Below, one piece after another: positions 1 to 8,913 of a stretch of 64,000 bases of DNA. Location: assembly GCF_006542425.1 (NCBI RefSeq), contig NZ_VFID01000009.1, forward strand, positions 1 through 64,000. The letters run 5' to 3'. Under the pieces are notes generated by a model. It had not been told where the DNA came from. It was given only the letters and a program-made list of their open reading frames with translations, and did no database searches. The DNA comes from Pseudoxanthomonas sp. z9. GTDB lineage: Bacteria; Pseudomonadota; Gammaproteobacteria; Xanthomonadales; Xanthomonadaceae. How positions within the stretch are numbered: position 1 is the stretch's first letter; each line of letters starts with the position of its first letter. The translations under genes and the position numbers were made by a program.

Positions 1-483
1 CAACGCCACCCGCAGGGCGAAGTTCCCACCCAGCGAGTAGCCCGCCAGCACCATCGGCCGGGTCGGGAAGCGGGCCGCGACATCGCCGACCGCATGGACG
101 ACCTCGTCGATGCGGTTGGAATGGAACAGTTCCTCGTTGAGGTGATGGGTATCGCCGTGATCGCGGAAGTTCAGCCGGAACACATCGAAACCGCGCAGCA
201 GCAGTTCGGCCGCGGTCATCCGCATGTAGCTGGAGTCGGCGCTGCCTTCCCAGCCATGCAGGAGCACCGCCAGCGCGCGCGACGCGCGCCCAGGCACCTG
301 GCTATGGAAACCCTGCAGGCGCACGCCGTCACCGCCATCGACGATGACTTCGGCGTTCGTCGCGCCGATGCGCTGCAGCGCGTGCACGCCACGCCTGCGG
401 CGGATCAGGCTGGAACCCAGCACCGATTGCAGGTGCGGGTTGCGCAGCCAGCGCGGAGGTCGGTAGTCAGCAGCGGTCAGCAT
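1..483 (-). CDS. YheT-family alpha/beta hydrolase, partial (C-terminus beyond left edge)
   Basis: Only the first 161 codons are inside the window; the frame is open to base 1. The protein starts MLTAADYRPPRWLRNPHLQS, the opening typical of the YheT/EMB8 esterase-like family. A strand-turn LLHGWEG (residues 74-80) and the nucleophile elbow GYSLGG (Ser at residue 150) are visible; the acid and histidine of the triad must lie past the edge. Members are predicted cytoplasmic carboxylesterases of poorly defined substrate. The ATG at 481-483 is chosen because it gives the family N-terminus; no strong Shine-Dalgarno is seen. It is the last visible gene of a long minus-strand run, 93 bases after the upstream membrane protein gene. 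Confidence 0.88.
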   Translation of the reverse strand, partial: MLTAADYRPPRWLRNPHLQSVLGSSLIRRRRGVHALQRIGATNAEVIVDGGDGVRLQGFHSQVPGRASRALAVLLHGWEGSADSSYMRMTAAELLLRGFDVFRLNFRDHGDTHHLNEELFHSNRIDEVVHAVGDVAARFPTRPMVLAGYSLGGNFALRVAL

Positions 484-576
484 CGACGGCAAGCCATGCC
501 CGTGGGAGGGGATGGCGGCATTGTCGCTCCAAAACCGCCGCCGCGCGGCCCCCGCGCGGCGGCATGCAGCGTTCCG

Positions 577-1467
577 TCAGGCAGCCCGGCGCGCCGCATC
601 GTCCTCGACCACGGCGGCCAGCGCGCGCAGGCGCGCCAGCCGGACCCAGGCCAGCGCCGCGACCACCAGCTGCGCGCAGAATACCGCCAGCACGAACGCG
701 CCCCAGCCAATGCCGGCCACGCGGCTGCGCAGCCACGCCAGCGCCAGCGCCACCGCGAAGCCGACCACGCAAACGAGCAGGTACAGGCCCAGTACGGCGA
801 ACGGGCGGCGCAGGAACAGCTTGAAGCTGCGCCACCACGCGCGGATCACCGAGCGGGTGTCGTCCAGCACCGCGATGCGCGCACGGGTCAGTTCGATACC
901 GGCGTGGGCAAGGACGAACACCAGCACCGCGCCAGCCAGCGCCAACCGATCGCCATTGCGGGCGCTGGAAGCCAACACCGCCTCCTCGGCATGGGTGGTG
1001 GCGATGTCCATCCACCACGATCCCAATCCGACCGCGATGCCCAGCGGCAGCAGCGACCAGATCATCAGGCGCAACTGGCGTCCGTACTCGCGCATGCCTT
1101 CGCCGGCCAGCACGCCCAACCGTCCCGCGCGACCGTAGCGGATGCCGGCGAGCGTCACCCCGGTCAGCCAGGGCGACAGCAGCAAGCTCAATACCAAGCT
1201 GACCAGCACGCCGAAGCCCACGCTGGTGTCCTTGTCGAAGACCCGGGTGAGATCCGCCAGCGCCAGCGCATCCAGGCCGACCGCGTGACGGGCGGCATCG
1301 ATGGTGTGGCCGAGCGCGCCGTCCAGCGCGCGCCAGACCGGGAACGCCGCGATCAACGCGACCACACCGAGCGCGATCATCCACAGCACCAGCACGCGCC
1401 ACTGCAGGGCGCCACCGAACGCACCGAACAACTGGCGCCAGAAACCGAAACGGGAATGGGTGCTCAT
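577..1467 (-). CDS. Multi-pass membrane protein of unknown function
   Basis: The product is 296 residues with about six hydrophobic segments, including a first one near residues 24-44 (VLVLWMIALGVVALIAAF) and others around 85-110, 140-160, 185-205, 240-260 and 270-290. I recognise no enzymatic motif. The ATG is chosen because it overlaps the TGA of the upstream M1 peptidase gene in an ATGA arrangement, which implies translational coupling. A longer in-frame extension upstream would lie inside the peptidase gene and is unlikely. The tight overlap suggests a function linked to the peptidase or simply co-expression in the envelope. The role is unknown. Confidence 0.85.
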   Translation of the reverse strand: MSTHSRFGFWRQLFGAFGGALQWRVLVLWMIALGVVALIAAFPVWRALDGALGHTIDAARHAVGLDALALADLTRVFDKDTSVGFGVLVSLVLSLLLSPWLTGVTLAGIRYGRAGRLGVLAGEGMREYGRQLRLMIWSLLPLGIAVGLGSWWMDIATTHAEEAVLASSARNGDRLALAGAVLVFVLAHAGIELTRARIAVLDDTRSVIRAWWRSFKLFLRRPFAVLGLYLLVCVVGFAVALALAWLRSRVAGIGWGAFVLAVFCAQLVVAALAWVRLARLRALAAVVEDDAARRAA

Positions 1468-3686
1468 AGGCTCACCAGGAAGGTCTGCAGGGCTTGGAAC
1501 AACGCCGCGAAATCGGCGCTCCAGCGGCGGGCGGCGCTGCCGTCGCCTTCCAGCGTGCGGCTGTCGTCCAGCTTGCTGGCATCGAGGTAATGCAGCTTCT
1601 GCGGATCCAGCTGCACCGACACCGCCTTGCTCGAACCCTCCCACACGAACCGCTTCCAGGCCGCGTCGTCATCCCATTGCACCGTCTTGCGGCTGCCGTC
1701 GGCGAAGGTGACCACCAGCGTCTGCGGGACCGCCGCGCCATCGCGACGCACCAGCACCGTGGTCCGCCACGGGAACGGCCCGCTGCCGGGCTTGGCCTTG
1801 GGATTGGCCTTGTCCCACGCCTCGCGCTGCCGGCTGATCCGCTTGTCGCGTTCGGCCTCGCTCACGTCCACGCGCTTGCCCTTTTCCATCTGGAACCCGG
1901 CCAGCGGCAACACCTCGGTGCTGGTGAAACGCTCGATGCGATCATCGACCTTGCGGGTGGCATACACCTGCTGGGCGAACACCCGCTCGACGACGTCGCG
2001 GCGGCCGGTCGAGACCGCCAGCGACTCGCGCAGATCCGCGATGCTGGGATGCCTGAATTTCCAGGTGGCGTAGTAGTCCTTGAACGCCTTCTCGATGGCC
2101 GGCGTGCCCAGTTGCGCTTCCAGGTCCCGCATCACCGTGGCCGTGCGCGAATACACCGCGCCATAGCTGCTGCTCGACAGCCGGCCCCAGGAATTGGCGC
2201 CGGTGCCGTCGGCCGGATCGTCCAGCCGCGCGCCCAGCCGCTCCAGCTCGAACTCGCCCAGGTGCGGCCGCACGCCCAACCGGCGCAGCCACTCGGGCGC
2301 GACGATGTAGCGATTGCCGGCCTCGCGCAGCATGCGCTGGTCCCAGTATTCGTTGAGGCCTTCGTCCAGCATCGGCTCCTCGAATTCGTTGGAAGCGAGG
2401 ATGCCGTAGAAATAGCCGTGGCCGAACTCGTGGATGGTGACGAAATCCAGTGCCAGCGCGTTGATGCCCAGCGGCGGCACCTGTTCGAACGAATCGGCGG
2501 TGAAGAAGGTCGGGTATTCCATGCCCCCGGCCTCGGTGGCGTTGTGGGCCGGAATCACCACCGTCACCGTGCGGTATGGATACGGGCCCAGCGTGCGCGA
2601 GAAGTAGGTCAGCGAATCCTGCGTGGCCTTCAGGGCGGGCGCGGCGCTGGCCTTGAATTCCGGCGGATACAGCACGCGGATTTTCACTGGCGGGCTGCCC
2701 GGACCGGTCCAGTCGCCCAGCAGCGGTTCGGCATAGTTCTTGTCGGCCGTCCAGGCGAAGTCGTGCACGTCGTGCTGGACGTAGCGGTGGCGCGTACGCC
2801 CGTTGGCGGTCGCGGGCGTGCCCTGCAGCTCGCCGGTCGCCCCGACCCGGTACTCGCTAGGTACGTCCAGGGTCACGTCGTAGCTGCCGAAGTCGGCGTA
2901 GAACTCGCTGTGCAGGTGGAACTCGTGCACGTTCCAGCGCGGCGCGGTGGCACCGCGTTCGCCCGGCAGTTCCAGCACGCCGATCTTCGGAAACCACTGC
3001 GCGATCAGGTGGAAACTGCCGAAGTAGCCGGTGCGCGCGATGACCCGCGGCAACTGCGCGTCGAAATCGATGTCCAGGGTGGTGCTGCCACCCGGCGCGA
3101 CGGCCTGCGGCAGGTCCAGCCGCACCACCGTCATGTCGGTGGACGGACCGTTGTCCGGCTGCACGAAGGTCTGCGACACCGCAGCACCGGCCTGCATGAC
3201 CCGGGTCATGTCGATCCAGCCCCACTCGCCATCCTTCATCGGCACGTCGGAACGGAAGTCGAAGCCCAGGTTGCGTTTCTCGCTGAAGAAGGTGCTGCCT
3301 TCGTTGCGGAACGCATTGAGATACAGGTGCAGGTAGACCGCGCGAACCGGAACATCGCTGCGATTGCGCCAGGTCAGCTGCTGCTTGCCCTTGAGTGTGT
3401 GCTTGTCCGGATCCAGGCTGACCTGGATCCGGTAATCCACCACGCGATCGGAAAGCGTCGGTTCCTGGCCGGTGCGCGGCCCGCCCCAGGCCTGTGGTGA
3501 ACTCGGCACGCTGACCGCCGCCGCGTCGGCGGCGGCGAACGGAATGTCGTCCCCGGGAACGCTGGCGGCGGCGGCAAGCGGTGGAGACGCGGGCATCGCC
3601 CTGGGCGGCCCGTCCGCCATCGCGAGCGCGGTCATCGCCGCGCCGACAAGCACCAGACCCGTTGCCTTCCACCAACGTGCTGCCAT
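1464..3686 (-). CDS. M1 family metallopeptidase (aminopeptidase), exported
   Basis: This is a 740-residue protein with an N-terminal signal peptide (residues 1-24, ending ALAMADG). The zinc site HEFGH (H419, E420, H423) is followed 18 residues later by Glu442 in LDEGLNEYW, exactly the HEXXH-X18-E spacing of M1 gluzincins. Just upstream is GGMEYP, the counterpart of the GAMEN exopeptidase motif. M1 enzymes remove N-terminal amino acids from peptides; with a signal peptide this one should act in the periplasm. The stop codon overlaps the start of the downstream membrane protein gene. The gene follows the acyltransferase gene by 57 bases. Confidence 0.93.
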   Translation of the reverse strand: MAARWWKATGLVLVGAAMTALAMADGPPRAMPASPPLAAAASVPGDDIPFAAADAAAVSVPSSPQAWGGPRTGQEPTLSDRVVDYRIQVSLDPDKHTLKGKQQLTWRNRSDVPVRAVYLHLYLNAFRNEGSTFFSEKRNLGFDFRSDVPMKDGEWGWIDMTRVMQAGAAVSQTFVQPDNGPSTDMTVVRLDLPQAVAPGGSTTLDIDFDAQLPRVIARTGYFGSFHLIAQWFPKIGVLELPGERGATAPRWNVHEFHLHSEFYADFGSYDVTLDVPSEYRVGATGELQGTPATANGRTRHRYVQHDVHDFAWTADKNYAEPLLGDWTGPGSPPVKIRVLYPPEFKASAAPALKATQDSLTYFSRTLGPYPYRTVTVVIPAHNATEAGGMEYPTFFTADSFEQVPPLGINALALDFVTIHEFGHGYFYGILASNEFEEPMLDEGLNEYWDQRMLREAGNRYIVAPEWLRRLGVRPHLGEFELERLGARLDDPADGTGANSWGRLSSSSYGAVYSRTATVMRDLEAQLGTPAIEKAFKDYYATWKFRHPSIADLRESLAVSTGRRDVVERVFAQQVYATRKVDDRIERFTSTEVLPLAGFQMEKGKRVDVSEAERDKRISRQREAWDKANPKAKPGSGPFPWRTTVLVRRDGAAVPQTLVVTFADGSRKTVQWDDDAAWKRFVWEGSSKAVSVQLDPQKLHYLDASKLDDSRTLEGDGSAARRWSADFAALFQALQTFLVSL

Positions 3687-3743
3687 GGTCTCCCCTTCGA
3701 GTTGTCGTGGGCGGGCCCCTCACCCGCACCGAAGCGACCGAGC

Positions 3744-4535
3744 TTACCGCATCGCCGCGATGATGCGCTCGCGGGCAAGATCGGCGATGCGCCGGCGTCC
3801 TTCGACGTCGCTCACCCGGATCGGCTCGAGGAAACAGATCGCCGCTTCGCGCGACGGTTCGCCCAACAGGCGCAGGAAATTGGCGAAGAAGCTCTCGCGG
3901 GGGGCGAACGCCACCACCGTCTGCGCGCTCGCATGCGGGCCATAGCGCAACGCCACCGGCTGCACTGGCACCTCGGCTTCGACCGCGGCCAGGAAAATGC
4001 GCGCGTGGAACGGACCGACTTCCTGCCCGTCGCGCGTGCGTCCCTCGGGAAACACGCCCACCGAACGCCCGGCGCGCAGGCGCAGCAGCATTTCATGCAG
4101 CACGCCGCCGAGTGATTCCTGGCTGCCGCGCTGGTGGAAGATGGTTTCACCACGCTCGGCCAGCCAACCCACCACCGGCCAGCCGCGGATTTCGCGCTTG
4201 GCGACGAAACCCATCATCCGCTGGCTGTGCAGCATCTCGATGTCGACCCAACTGACGTGGTTGGCGACGAACAGGGTCGCGCCCGCCAGCGGGCGGCCTT
4301 CGCGGTGCAGCCGGAAACCGAAGATCCACATCAGCCCGGCCGACCAGGCGCGGACGACACGATGCTCCAGCCGCTCGCCGCCCACGTCCAGTCCGGCCCA
4401 GAGCGGCACCATCGACAGCAGGGTCAGCGGCAGGAGGACCAGCAGGTGGATCAGCAGCAGCGGCACGCGGTACAGGTAGCGGAACGCACGCGCCACACCG
4501 CCGCGTCCGGCGGCAGGAGTGGGGGTCAGGCTCAT
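3744..4535 (-). CDS. 1-acyl-sn-glycerol-3-phosphate acyltransferase family protein (PlsC-like)
   Basis: The product is 263 residues. The acyltransferase motif I HX4D is present as NHVSWVD (H93, D98), motif III as FPEGRT (162-167), and a hydrophobic anchor lies at residues 24-48. The family transfers an acyl chain to lysophosphatidic acid or to related lysolipids (including ornithine-lipid OlsA types) at the inner membrane face. Substrate cannot be read from sequence; lacking a known neighbour such as olsB, plain PlsC or an accessory paralogue are both possible. The ATG at 4535 gives the usual length; the in-frame extension to 4733 has no family similarity. Confidence 0.9.
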   Translation of the reverse strand: MSLTPTPAAGRGGVARAFRYLYRVPLLLIHLLVLLPLTLLSMVPLWAGLDVGGERLEHRVVRAWSAGLMWIFGFRLHREGRPLAGATLFVANHVSWVDIEMLHSQRMMGFVAKREIRGWPVVGWLAERGETIFHQRGSQESLGGVLHEMLLRLRAGRSVGVFPEGRTRDGQEVGPFHARIFLAAVEAEVPVQPVALRYGPHASAQTVVAFAPRESFFANFLRLLGEPSREAAICFLEPIRVSDVEGRRRIADLARERIIAAMR

Positions 4536-4608
4536 CCGCCCACGATACCGGATGCCCGCGTTCAGCGAAATGGAGATCGCGCGCCCTGGCCCTGGAAGTG
4601 GAGCAAGT

Positions 4609-5043
4609 TCAGGCGGCCGGCCCGGCCACCGGCACAACCGCCAGGGTGATGCGGGAGACGCAGACCAGCTTCCCGGCCTCGTTCTCGATGCGGATTTCCC
4701 AGACCTGGGTGCTGCGGCCGATGTGCAGCGCACGCGCGGTGCCGGTCACCGTGCCCTCGCGTACGGCGCGCACGTGGTTGGCGTTGATCTCCAGCCCGAC
4801 CACCATCTCCCGGGTGGTGTCCACGGTGAGATTCCCGGCCATGCTGCCCAGGGTCTCGGCCAGCGCGACCGAAGCGCCGCCATGCAGGATGCCGAACGGC
4901 TGGTGGGTGCGCGCATCCACCGGCATGGTGCCGCGCAACCAGTCCTCGCCCGCCTCGGTCAGTACGATGCCCAGATGGCCGACCAGGCTGTTGCCGGCAT
5001 GGGCGTTGATGGCGGCGAGATCGACGGGCTGGCGAAAGGCCAT
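4609..5043 (-). CDS. Hotdog-fold acyl-CoA thioesterase (PaaI/MenI/EntH-like)
   Basis: The product is 144 residues, normal for a single hotdog domain. It carries the motif HGGASVALAETLGSMAG (from about residue 53), with the HGG helix start and the downstream catalytic Glu of the 4-hydroxybenzoyl-CoA thioesterase / MenI / EntH subfamily. These enzymes hydrolyse acyl- or aroyl-CoA or carrier-protein thioesters in the cytoplasm. The start MAFRQPVDLAAINAH at 5043 is preferred; a longer frame to 5310 would run into the phospholipase-D gene and encodes nothing domain-like. It lies between the phospholipase-D and acyltransferase genes, so a lipid-related role is plausible but not shown. Confidence 0.88.
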   Translation of the reverse strand: MAFRQPVDLAAINAHAGNSLVGHLGIVLTEAGEDWLRGTMPVDARTHQPFGILHGGASVALAETLGSMAGNLTVDTTREMVVGLEINANHVRAVREGTVTGTARALHIGRSTQVWEIRIENEAGKLVCVSRITLAVVPVAGPAA

Positions 5044-5114
5044 GGGCGGTGTCCTGTTGGATGGGGAGTGCGACAAGAACAGTTTAGGCCAGCGTCGCCG
5101 CTGGAGAGGCGCCG

Positions 5115-7082
5115 CTAGAGGATTGGCACCAGGCCGGCGCCGAAGGCGGTCAGGATGCGCGTATACAGCCACTTCGGACCGATGTTCACTTCCGGGAAGT
5201 CGCCCACCGATCGATAGCACTGGTGGAAGCGCGGGTCCCCCGGTGGCAACGGTTCCAGGCAATCGGGCCCCGGCACGAACTCGTAGCTGGTCGCGTAGCG
5301 CCAGGGCCACAGATCAAACAGCGGCAACGCCTCGGAGACCTTGCCCAGGCTGTAGTCCAGCCCGGAGAACACCGGTGGCTTGACCTTGCGCGCCACCAGC
5401 CAGGAATTCTCCGGCTTCATGTCGCGGCGGATGCTGTCGGCGAGCGCCCGCGCGAACGTCTCGTCCTCGATGATCACCACGCTCTCGGTGTTGTAGGTTT
5501 CCGAGCGCGGATCGAAATTGTGCGTGCCGATCACGCCGATGCGCCCGTCGATGACCATCGATTTGGCGTGCAGGCCCATGCGCACGCCGGCGCGCTTGAG
5601 CGGCACCGGCCCGGTCGCCGCGCCGCTGCTGAGGAACGACGGCCGCGCCTCGGTGCGCTGCAGCTTGCGGGTGGTCTCGCCTGGCGATTCGCGTCGCTCC
5701 CCGGACGACGACGGTCCGATCGAGCCCGACGGTCCGCGCGGACGACTGCGCGAGGAAGGATCGGCGGGCGCCACCGGTGGCCCTTCCGGCATCAGCGTGG
5801 CGTAGTCGACCGGCGCGTCCTCGGGAAACGGCTTGTACTCGTGGATCTCGAAGCCGAACTCGCGCAGGTAGCGGCGCTTGTACTTGAACGACATCGAGTA
5901 GACGACCGGATTGTCGGTCGCCGCCAGGCTGTTGGTCGACACGATCACCTTCGGCGGCGGCTGGCGCTTGCGCATGTTGCGGAAGATCTCCTGCGCCTGC
6001 TTGGACATCACCAGGTACGGCGTCTGCAGCAGTACTTCCTGGCTGGCATTGCCGATCAGGGTCTCCAGCTCCGGCGCCGAAGGCGCCGCATCGCTGCCAT
6101 GCTCGCGGCGATGCTTCTGCGGCAGATCGGCCACGTACTTGACCTCGCCGACCGGCAATGCCGATTCGACCAGCCGCTCCTGGATCACCGCGGGATCGGC
6201 GGCATCCTGCGCCATCGCCGCCACCCGTTCCGGTCGCAGGAAGCGTGCCGGTGGCATCTCCGGCACGCCCCCGCGCAGCAGGGTACGGCCGACGTCGTTC
6301 AGGCGCTCGGCCGGGATGCTCCGGCGCGCATCCCAGAACGCCTGGAAGTTGACCGCCATGTCGCGCGCGGCCGGGCCGGCCACCAGCACGTCGCGATCGC
6401 GGAAGTTGTACTCCGCGTCCCAGTCGTAATAGTCGTCCTGGTAATTACGCCCGCCGGTGATGCCGATTTCCCCGTCCACCAGCAACAGCTTGGTGTGCAT
6501 GCGCTGGTTGAAGCGGCGGAAGCAACACAGCACGCTGCCGGCGTAGTCGAAATAGTTGAGCTTGGCCTTGCCGAAACTGGGGTTGTAGATGCGGATGGCG
6601 AAGTTCTGGTGGGCACCGGCCAGGGCGCCGAGAATCTGCAGGTCGGCAATCGCGGAGAGCTGATCGATCAGCAGCCGCACCTTGACCCCGCGCCGGGCCG
6701 CGGCCAGCAGTTCGTCGATGACCAGCCGGGCGCTGTCGTCCTTGTCGAAGATGTAGGTCTGCAGGTCGATGTTGCGATGCGCGCTGCGGATCAGGTTGAG
6801 CCGCGCCAGCAGCGAATCCTCGCCGCGATCCAGGATCAGCGCGTAGTGCCGCGGCGACTGCGGCGTGGACGCCGACAGCGCGCGCGGTCCCAGGTCATGC
6901 AGCGGCGAAGACAGCGCGCAGGCATCGGCCTGGCGGCAGTCCACCACGTCCGAGCGTGCGGCGCTGGCGATTCCGGCCGCGCGGTCGCGCTGGGCATCGC
7001 TCAGGCCGGCGCAGGCGGTGCACGCCAGCGACAGCAGAATCGCCGCGCGGCGCGCGGCGTCGCGTAGCAGGGAAAGATTCAC
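5115..7082 (-). CDS. Phospholipase D / cardiolipin synthase-like protein (two HKD motifs), probable lipoprotein
   Basis: The product is 655 residues. Two HKD motifs are present, HTKLLLVDGEIGITGGRNY in the N-terminal half and HAKSMVIDGRIGVIGTHNF in the C-terminal half, as in ClsC-type cardiolipin synthases and other PLD-family transphosphatidylases. The N-terminus has a hydrophobic segment ending LSLACTAC, compatible with a lipobox, so it is probably envelope-anchored. Between the motifs is a low-complexity insert rich in Ser, Pro, Gly and Arg (start PSSRSRPRGPSGS) that is not part of the usual fold. The start codon is GTG and overlaps the TGA of the upstream yceI gene (GTGA), so translation is coupled. 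Confidence 0.9.
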   Translation of the reverse strand: MNLSLLRDAARRAAILLSLACTACAGLSDAQRDRAAGIASAARSDVVDCRQADACALSSPLHDLGPRALSASTPQSPRHYALILDRGEDSLLARLNLIRSAHRNIDLQTYIFDKDDSARLVIDELLAAARRGVKVRLLIDQLSAIADLQILGALAGAHQNFAIRIYNPSFGKAKLNYFDYAGSVLCCFRRFNQRMHTKLLLVDGEIGITGGRNYQDDYYDWDAEYNFRDRDVLVAGPAARDMAVNFQAFWDARRSIPAERLNDVGRTLLRGGVPEMPPARFLRPERVAAMAQDAADPAVIQERLVESALPVGEVKYVADLPQKHRREHGSDAAPSAPELETLIGNASQEVLLQTPYLVMSKQAQEIFRNMRKRQPPPKVIVSTNSLAATDNPVVYSMSFKYKRRYLREFGFEIHEYKPFPEDAPVDYATLMPEGPPVAPADPSSRSRPRGPSGSIGPSSSGERRESPGETTRKLQRTEARPSFLSSGAATGPVPLKRAGVRMGLHAKSMVIDGRIGVIGTHNFDPRSETYNTESVVIIEDETFARALADSIRRDMKPENSWLVARKVKPPVFSGLDYSLGKVSEALPLFDLWPWRYATSYEFVPGPDCLEPLPPGDPRFHQCYRSVGDFPEVNIGPKWLYTRILTAFGAGLVPIL

Positions 7083-7660
7083 TGCGGGGCTCCGTCCCTG
7101 ACCCGGGCGCGCAGCACGAACACCACGCGGTCATTCACGGCCAGCTTCCAGTCGTCCATGTCGTAGTCGCTGCGGCGCACCGCACCGGTCGCGACCACGT
7201 CGCAGTCCACCGCCGGGCGCGCGCAGGTGGCCGGTTCCACGGTCAGGCTGCGCGGGCGGCTGATGCCGCGGATGCTCAGGTCGCCTTCCAGCAGGCCGCC
7301 CTCGCGCAGCAGCTGCGGCACATAGGGCTTGGAGATGAAGGTCACCACGGGATAGCGGTCGGCCTCGAAGAACTTCTCGCTGCGCGCCCACTGGGTGTAG
7401 CGCGGGTAGCCGACAATCTCGACGTCGCGGGTATACATGCGCAGGTGGACCTGCTGGCGACCATCCGCCAGTACCCGCACCTGTCCTTCGTATTGCGGAA
7501 ACAGTCCGTCCAGCCGCTGTCCCCAGCGCGTGCGCAGCTCAAAACCCAGCCGCGTGTGCGCCGGGTCGAAATTCTTGTCTCCGCCCGCCCAGACCGGCCA
7601 GGCGCACAACAGGCCGAGTCCGCAGACACCCAGCCAACTTCTTCCGGACAGCAGCGTCAT
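7079..7660 (-). CDS. YceI family protein, secreted
   Basis: The product is 193 residues starting at an ATG that overlaps the upstream SixA stop codon (ATGA); a GTG two codons earlier is possible. A signal peptide covers residues 1-25 (ends AWPVWAGG). The mature part fits the YceI lipid-binding lipocalin-like beta-barrel: FDPAHTRLGFELRTRWG near the start, RSEKFFEADRYPVVTFISK in the middle and a D-L-S-I-R-G-I-S-R repeat strand. YceI proteins bind isoprenoid or fatty lipids in the periplasm. The overlap on both sides with sixA and the phospholipase gene indicates one transcript. Confidence 0.88.
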   Translation of the reverse strand: MTLLSGRSWLGVCGLGLLCAWPVWAGGDKNFDPAHTRLGFELRTRWGQRLDGLFPQYEGQVRVLADGRQQVHLRMYTRDVEIVGYPRYTQWARSEKFFEADRYPVVTFISKPYVPQLLREGGLLEGDLSIRGISRPRSLTVEPATCARPAVDCDVVATGAVRRSDYDMDDWKLAVNDRVVFVLRARVRDGAPQ

Positions 7661-8133
7661 GGCCACCAGAACGAGGACAGGGTGGCGACGCCGGGTTCGA
7701 TGGTGGCGTCGACCGGCAGGCTCAGCACCACCACCGCCGAGGTGGGCATGCCGCGATAGTCACCGGACTGGCCGCTGTGCATCAGTGCGGCCAGGCGCTC
7801 GAAGCCGGGGTTGTGTCCGACCAGCATCAGGCGCTCGACCTCGCGGTGGCCGTCGGCCACTTCGGCCAGCGTGCCGGCGGTCGCCTCGTAGATCGCATCT
7901 TCAAGACGCTGTTCGACGTAGCCGATGGCCTCCAGCACCGCTTCGAGGGTCTCGCGCGCGCGGCGCGCGGGCGAACACAGCACCCGGTCCGGCACCAGCC
8001 CGTGCTCGGCCAGCCAGCGGCCGGCGGCCTCCGCCTCGGCCAGGCCTTGCGGTGACAACGGCCGATCGAAGTCGGACTGCCCGGCAATGGCGGGCTCGGC
8101 GTGCGCGTGGCGCAGCAGGATCAGTTGACGCAT
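7657..8133 (-). CDS. sixA: Phosphohistidine phosphatase SixA-like histidine phosphatase
   Basis: The product is 158 residues, the SixA length. The phosphate-pocket motif is LRHAHAE (R8, catalytic H9; the usual RHG is RHA here). The second catalytic histidine is in LVGHNPGFE. R-x-R-E in PARRARETLE supports the branch-1 histidine phosphatase fold. SixA removes phosphate from phosphohistidine, e.g. of nitrogen PTS or HPt domains, in the cytoplasm. The gene follows a ParA-type gene by 21 bases and overlaps yceI, so its neighbours give no specific pathway link. Confidence 0.9.
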   Translation of the reverse strand: MRQLILLRHAHAEPAIAGQSDFDRPLSPQGLAEAEAAGRWLAEHGLVPDRVLCSPARRARETLEAVLEAIGYVEQRLEDAIYEATAGTLAEVADGHREVERLMLVGHNPGFERLAALMHSGQSGDYRGMPTSAVVVLSLPVDATIEPGVATLSSFWWP

Positions 8134-8154
8134 CGGGCAGGGACTCCTTCCTGG

Positions 8155-8787
8155 TCAGGCTTTCTTGATCCACTTCAAGAGCGGATCCCAATCGGATTGA
8201 TGATCGCGGACCTGGGCCGAACGGTAGTCGAACAGGCTGCGCCCCAGTCCCGCCAGCACCACGTAGGCCTGGGTGTCGCGCAGCTGCGCCACCACCGGAT
8301 AGGGCCAGGTCGAGAGCATCTCGACCGCCTGCTGCGAAGCATTGGTCCAGGGTTTGCTGCGGTTGACCACCAGCCCCACCGGCAGCTTGCGCTTGTGCAC
8401 CCGCGGCACCTTGGCCAGGGTGTTGAGGAAGCCGACCGTGGCCTCGATATCCATCGCCGAAGGCAGCACCGGCACCACTACCGCGTCGGCCTTGTCCAGG
8501 AACGATTCCAGATCCGTCGCCATCGCGCCGGCGGCGGCGTCGATGATTACCCGGTCGGCATCGTCGGGCACGGCGTCGCGCCATGCGCGCCGGCCGGTGC
8601 CGTCCACCGGCAGCACCGCGCTCTCCAGCTCCGCGCGGCGTTCGGCCCAGCGGGTCGATGACCCCTGCGGGTCGGCGTCCACCAGCACCGTGCGCTTGCC
8701 GTCGAGGGCGAAGTTCGCCGCCAGGTTCGTGGCGATGGTGCTCTTGCCTGCGCCGCCCTTGGAGCTGGCGACCAGAATCGTCTTCAT
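8155..8787 (-). CDS. ParA-family ATPase
   Basis: The product is 210 residues. It starts MKTILVASSKGGAGKSTIATN, giving the deviant Walker A motif KGGAGKS with the signature lysine. DADPQGSSTRWAERR (about 39-53) is the ParA switch region, and VVIDAAAG-like text (VIIDAAAGAM) is the Walker B region. There is no N-terminal HTH, so this is a small ParA/Soj-like protein of the VirC1/ParC orphan type. No parB-like gene or centromere-like array is next to it, so plasmid partition is not implied. An orphan cargo-positioning role is possible. Probable first gene of the minus-strand run; divergent from the AAA+ gene at 8914. Confidence 0.9.
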   Translation of the reverse strand: MKTILVASSKGGAGKSTIATNLAANFALDGKRTVLVDADPQGSSTRWAERRAELESAVLPVDGTGRRAWRDAVPDDADRVIIDAAAGAMATDLESFLDKADAVVVPVLPSAMDIEATVGFLNTLAKVPRVHKRKLPVGLVVNRSKPWTNASQQAVEMLSTWPYPVVAQLRDTQAYVVLAGLGRSLFDYRSAQVRDHQSDWDPLLKWIKKA

Positions 8788-8913
8788 GCGCTCACCTCGT
8801 TGCCCGGGAAGCCGCAGGGTACACCGGCGGCCGGCGGGCGGGAATCGCCCGGCTTGTCCACGCCGCGTGAAGCGCTTTGCTATCTTTCGTTCCCCGAGGG
8901 AACGACCGCTTTC

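Noticed and set aside
94-1590. A 498-codon plus-strand frame at the left edge
   Set aside because: Antisense to the YheT-like and membrane-protein genes; composition is shadow-like.
8155-8787. ParA gene as part of a plasmid or chromosome partition locus
   Set aside because: No parB-like gene or repeated centromere sites nearby; the surrounding genes are chromosomal housekeeping.
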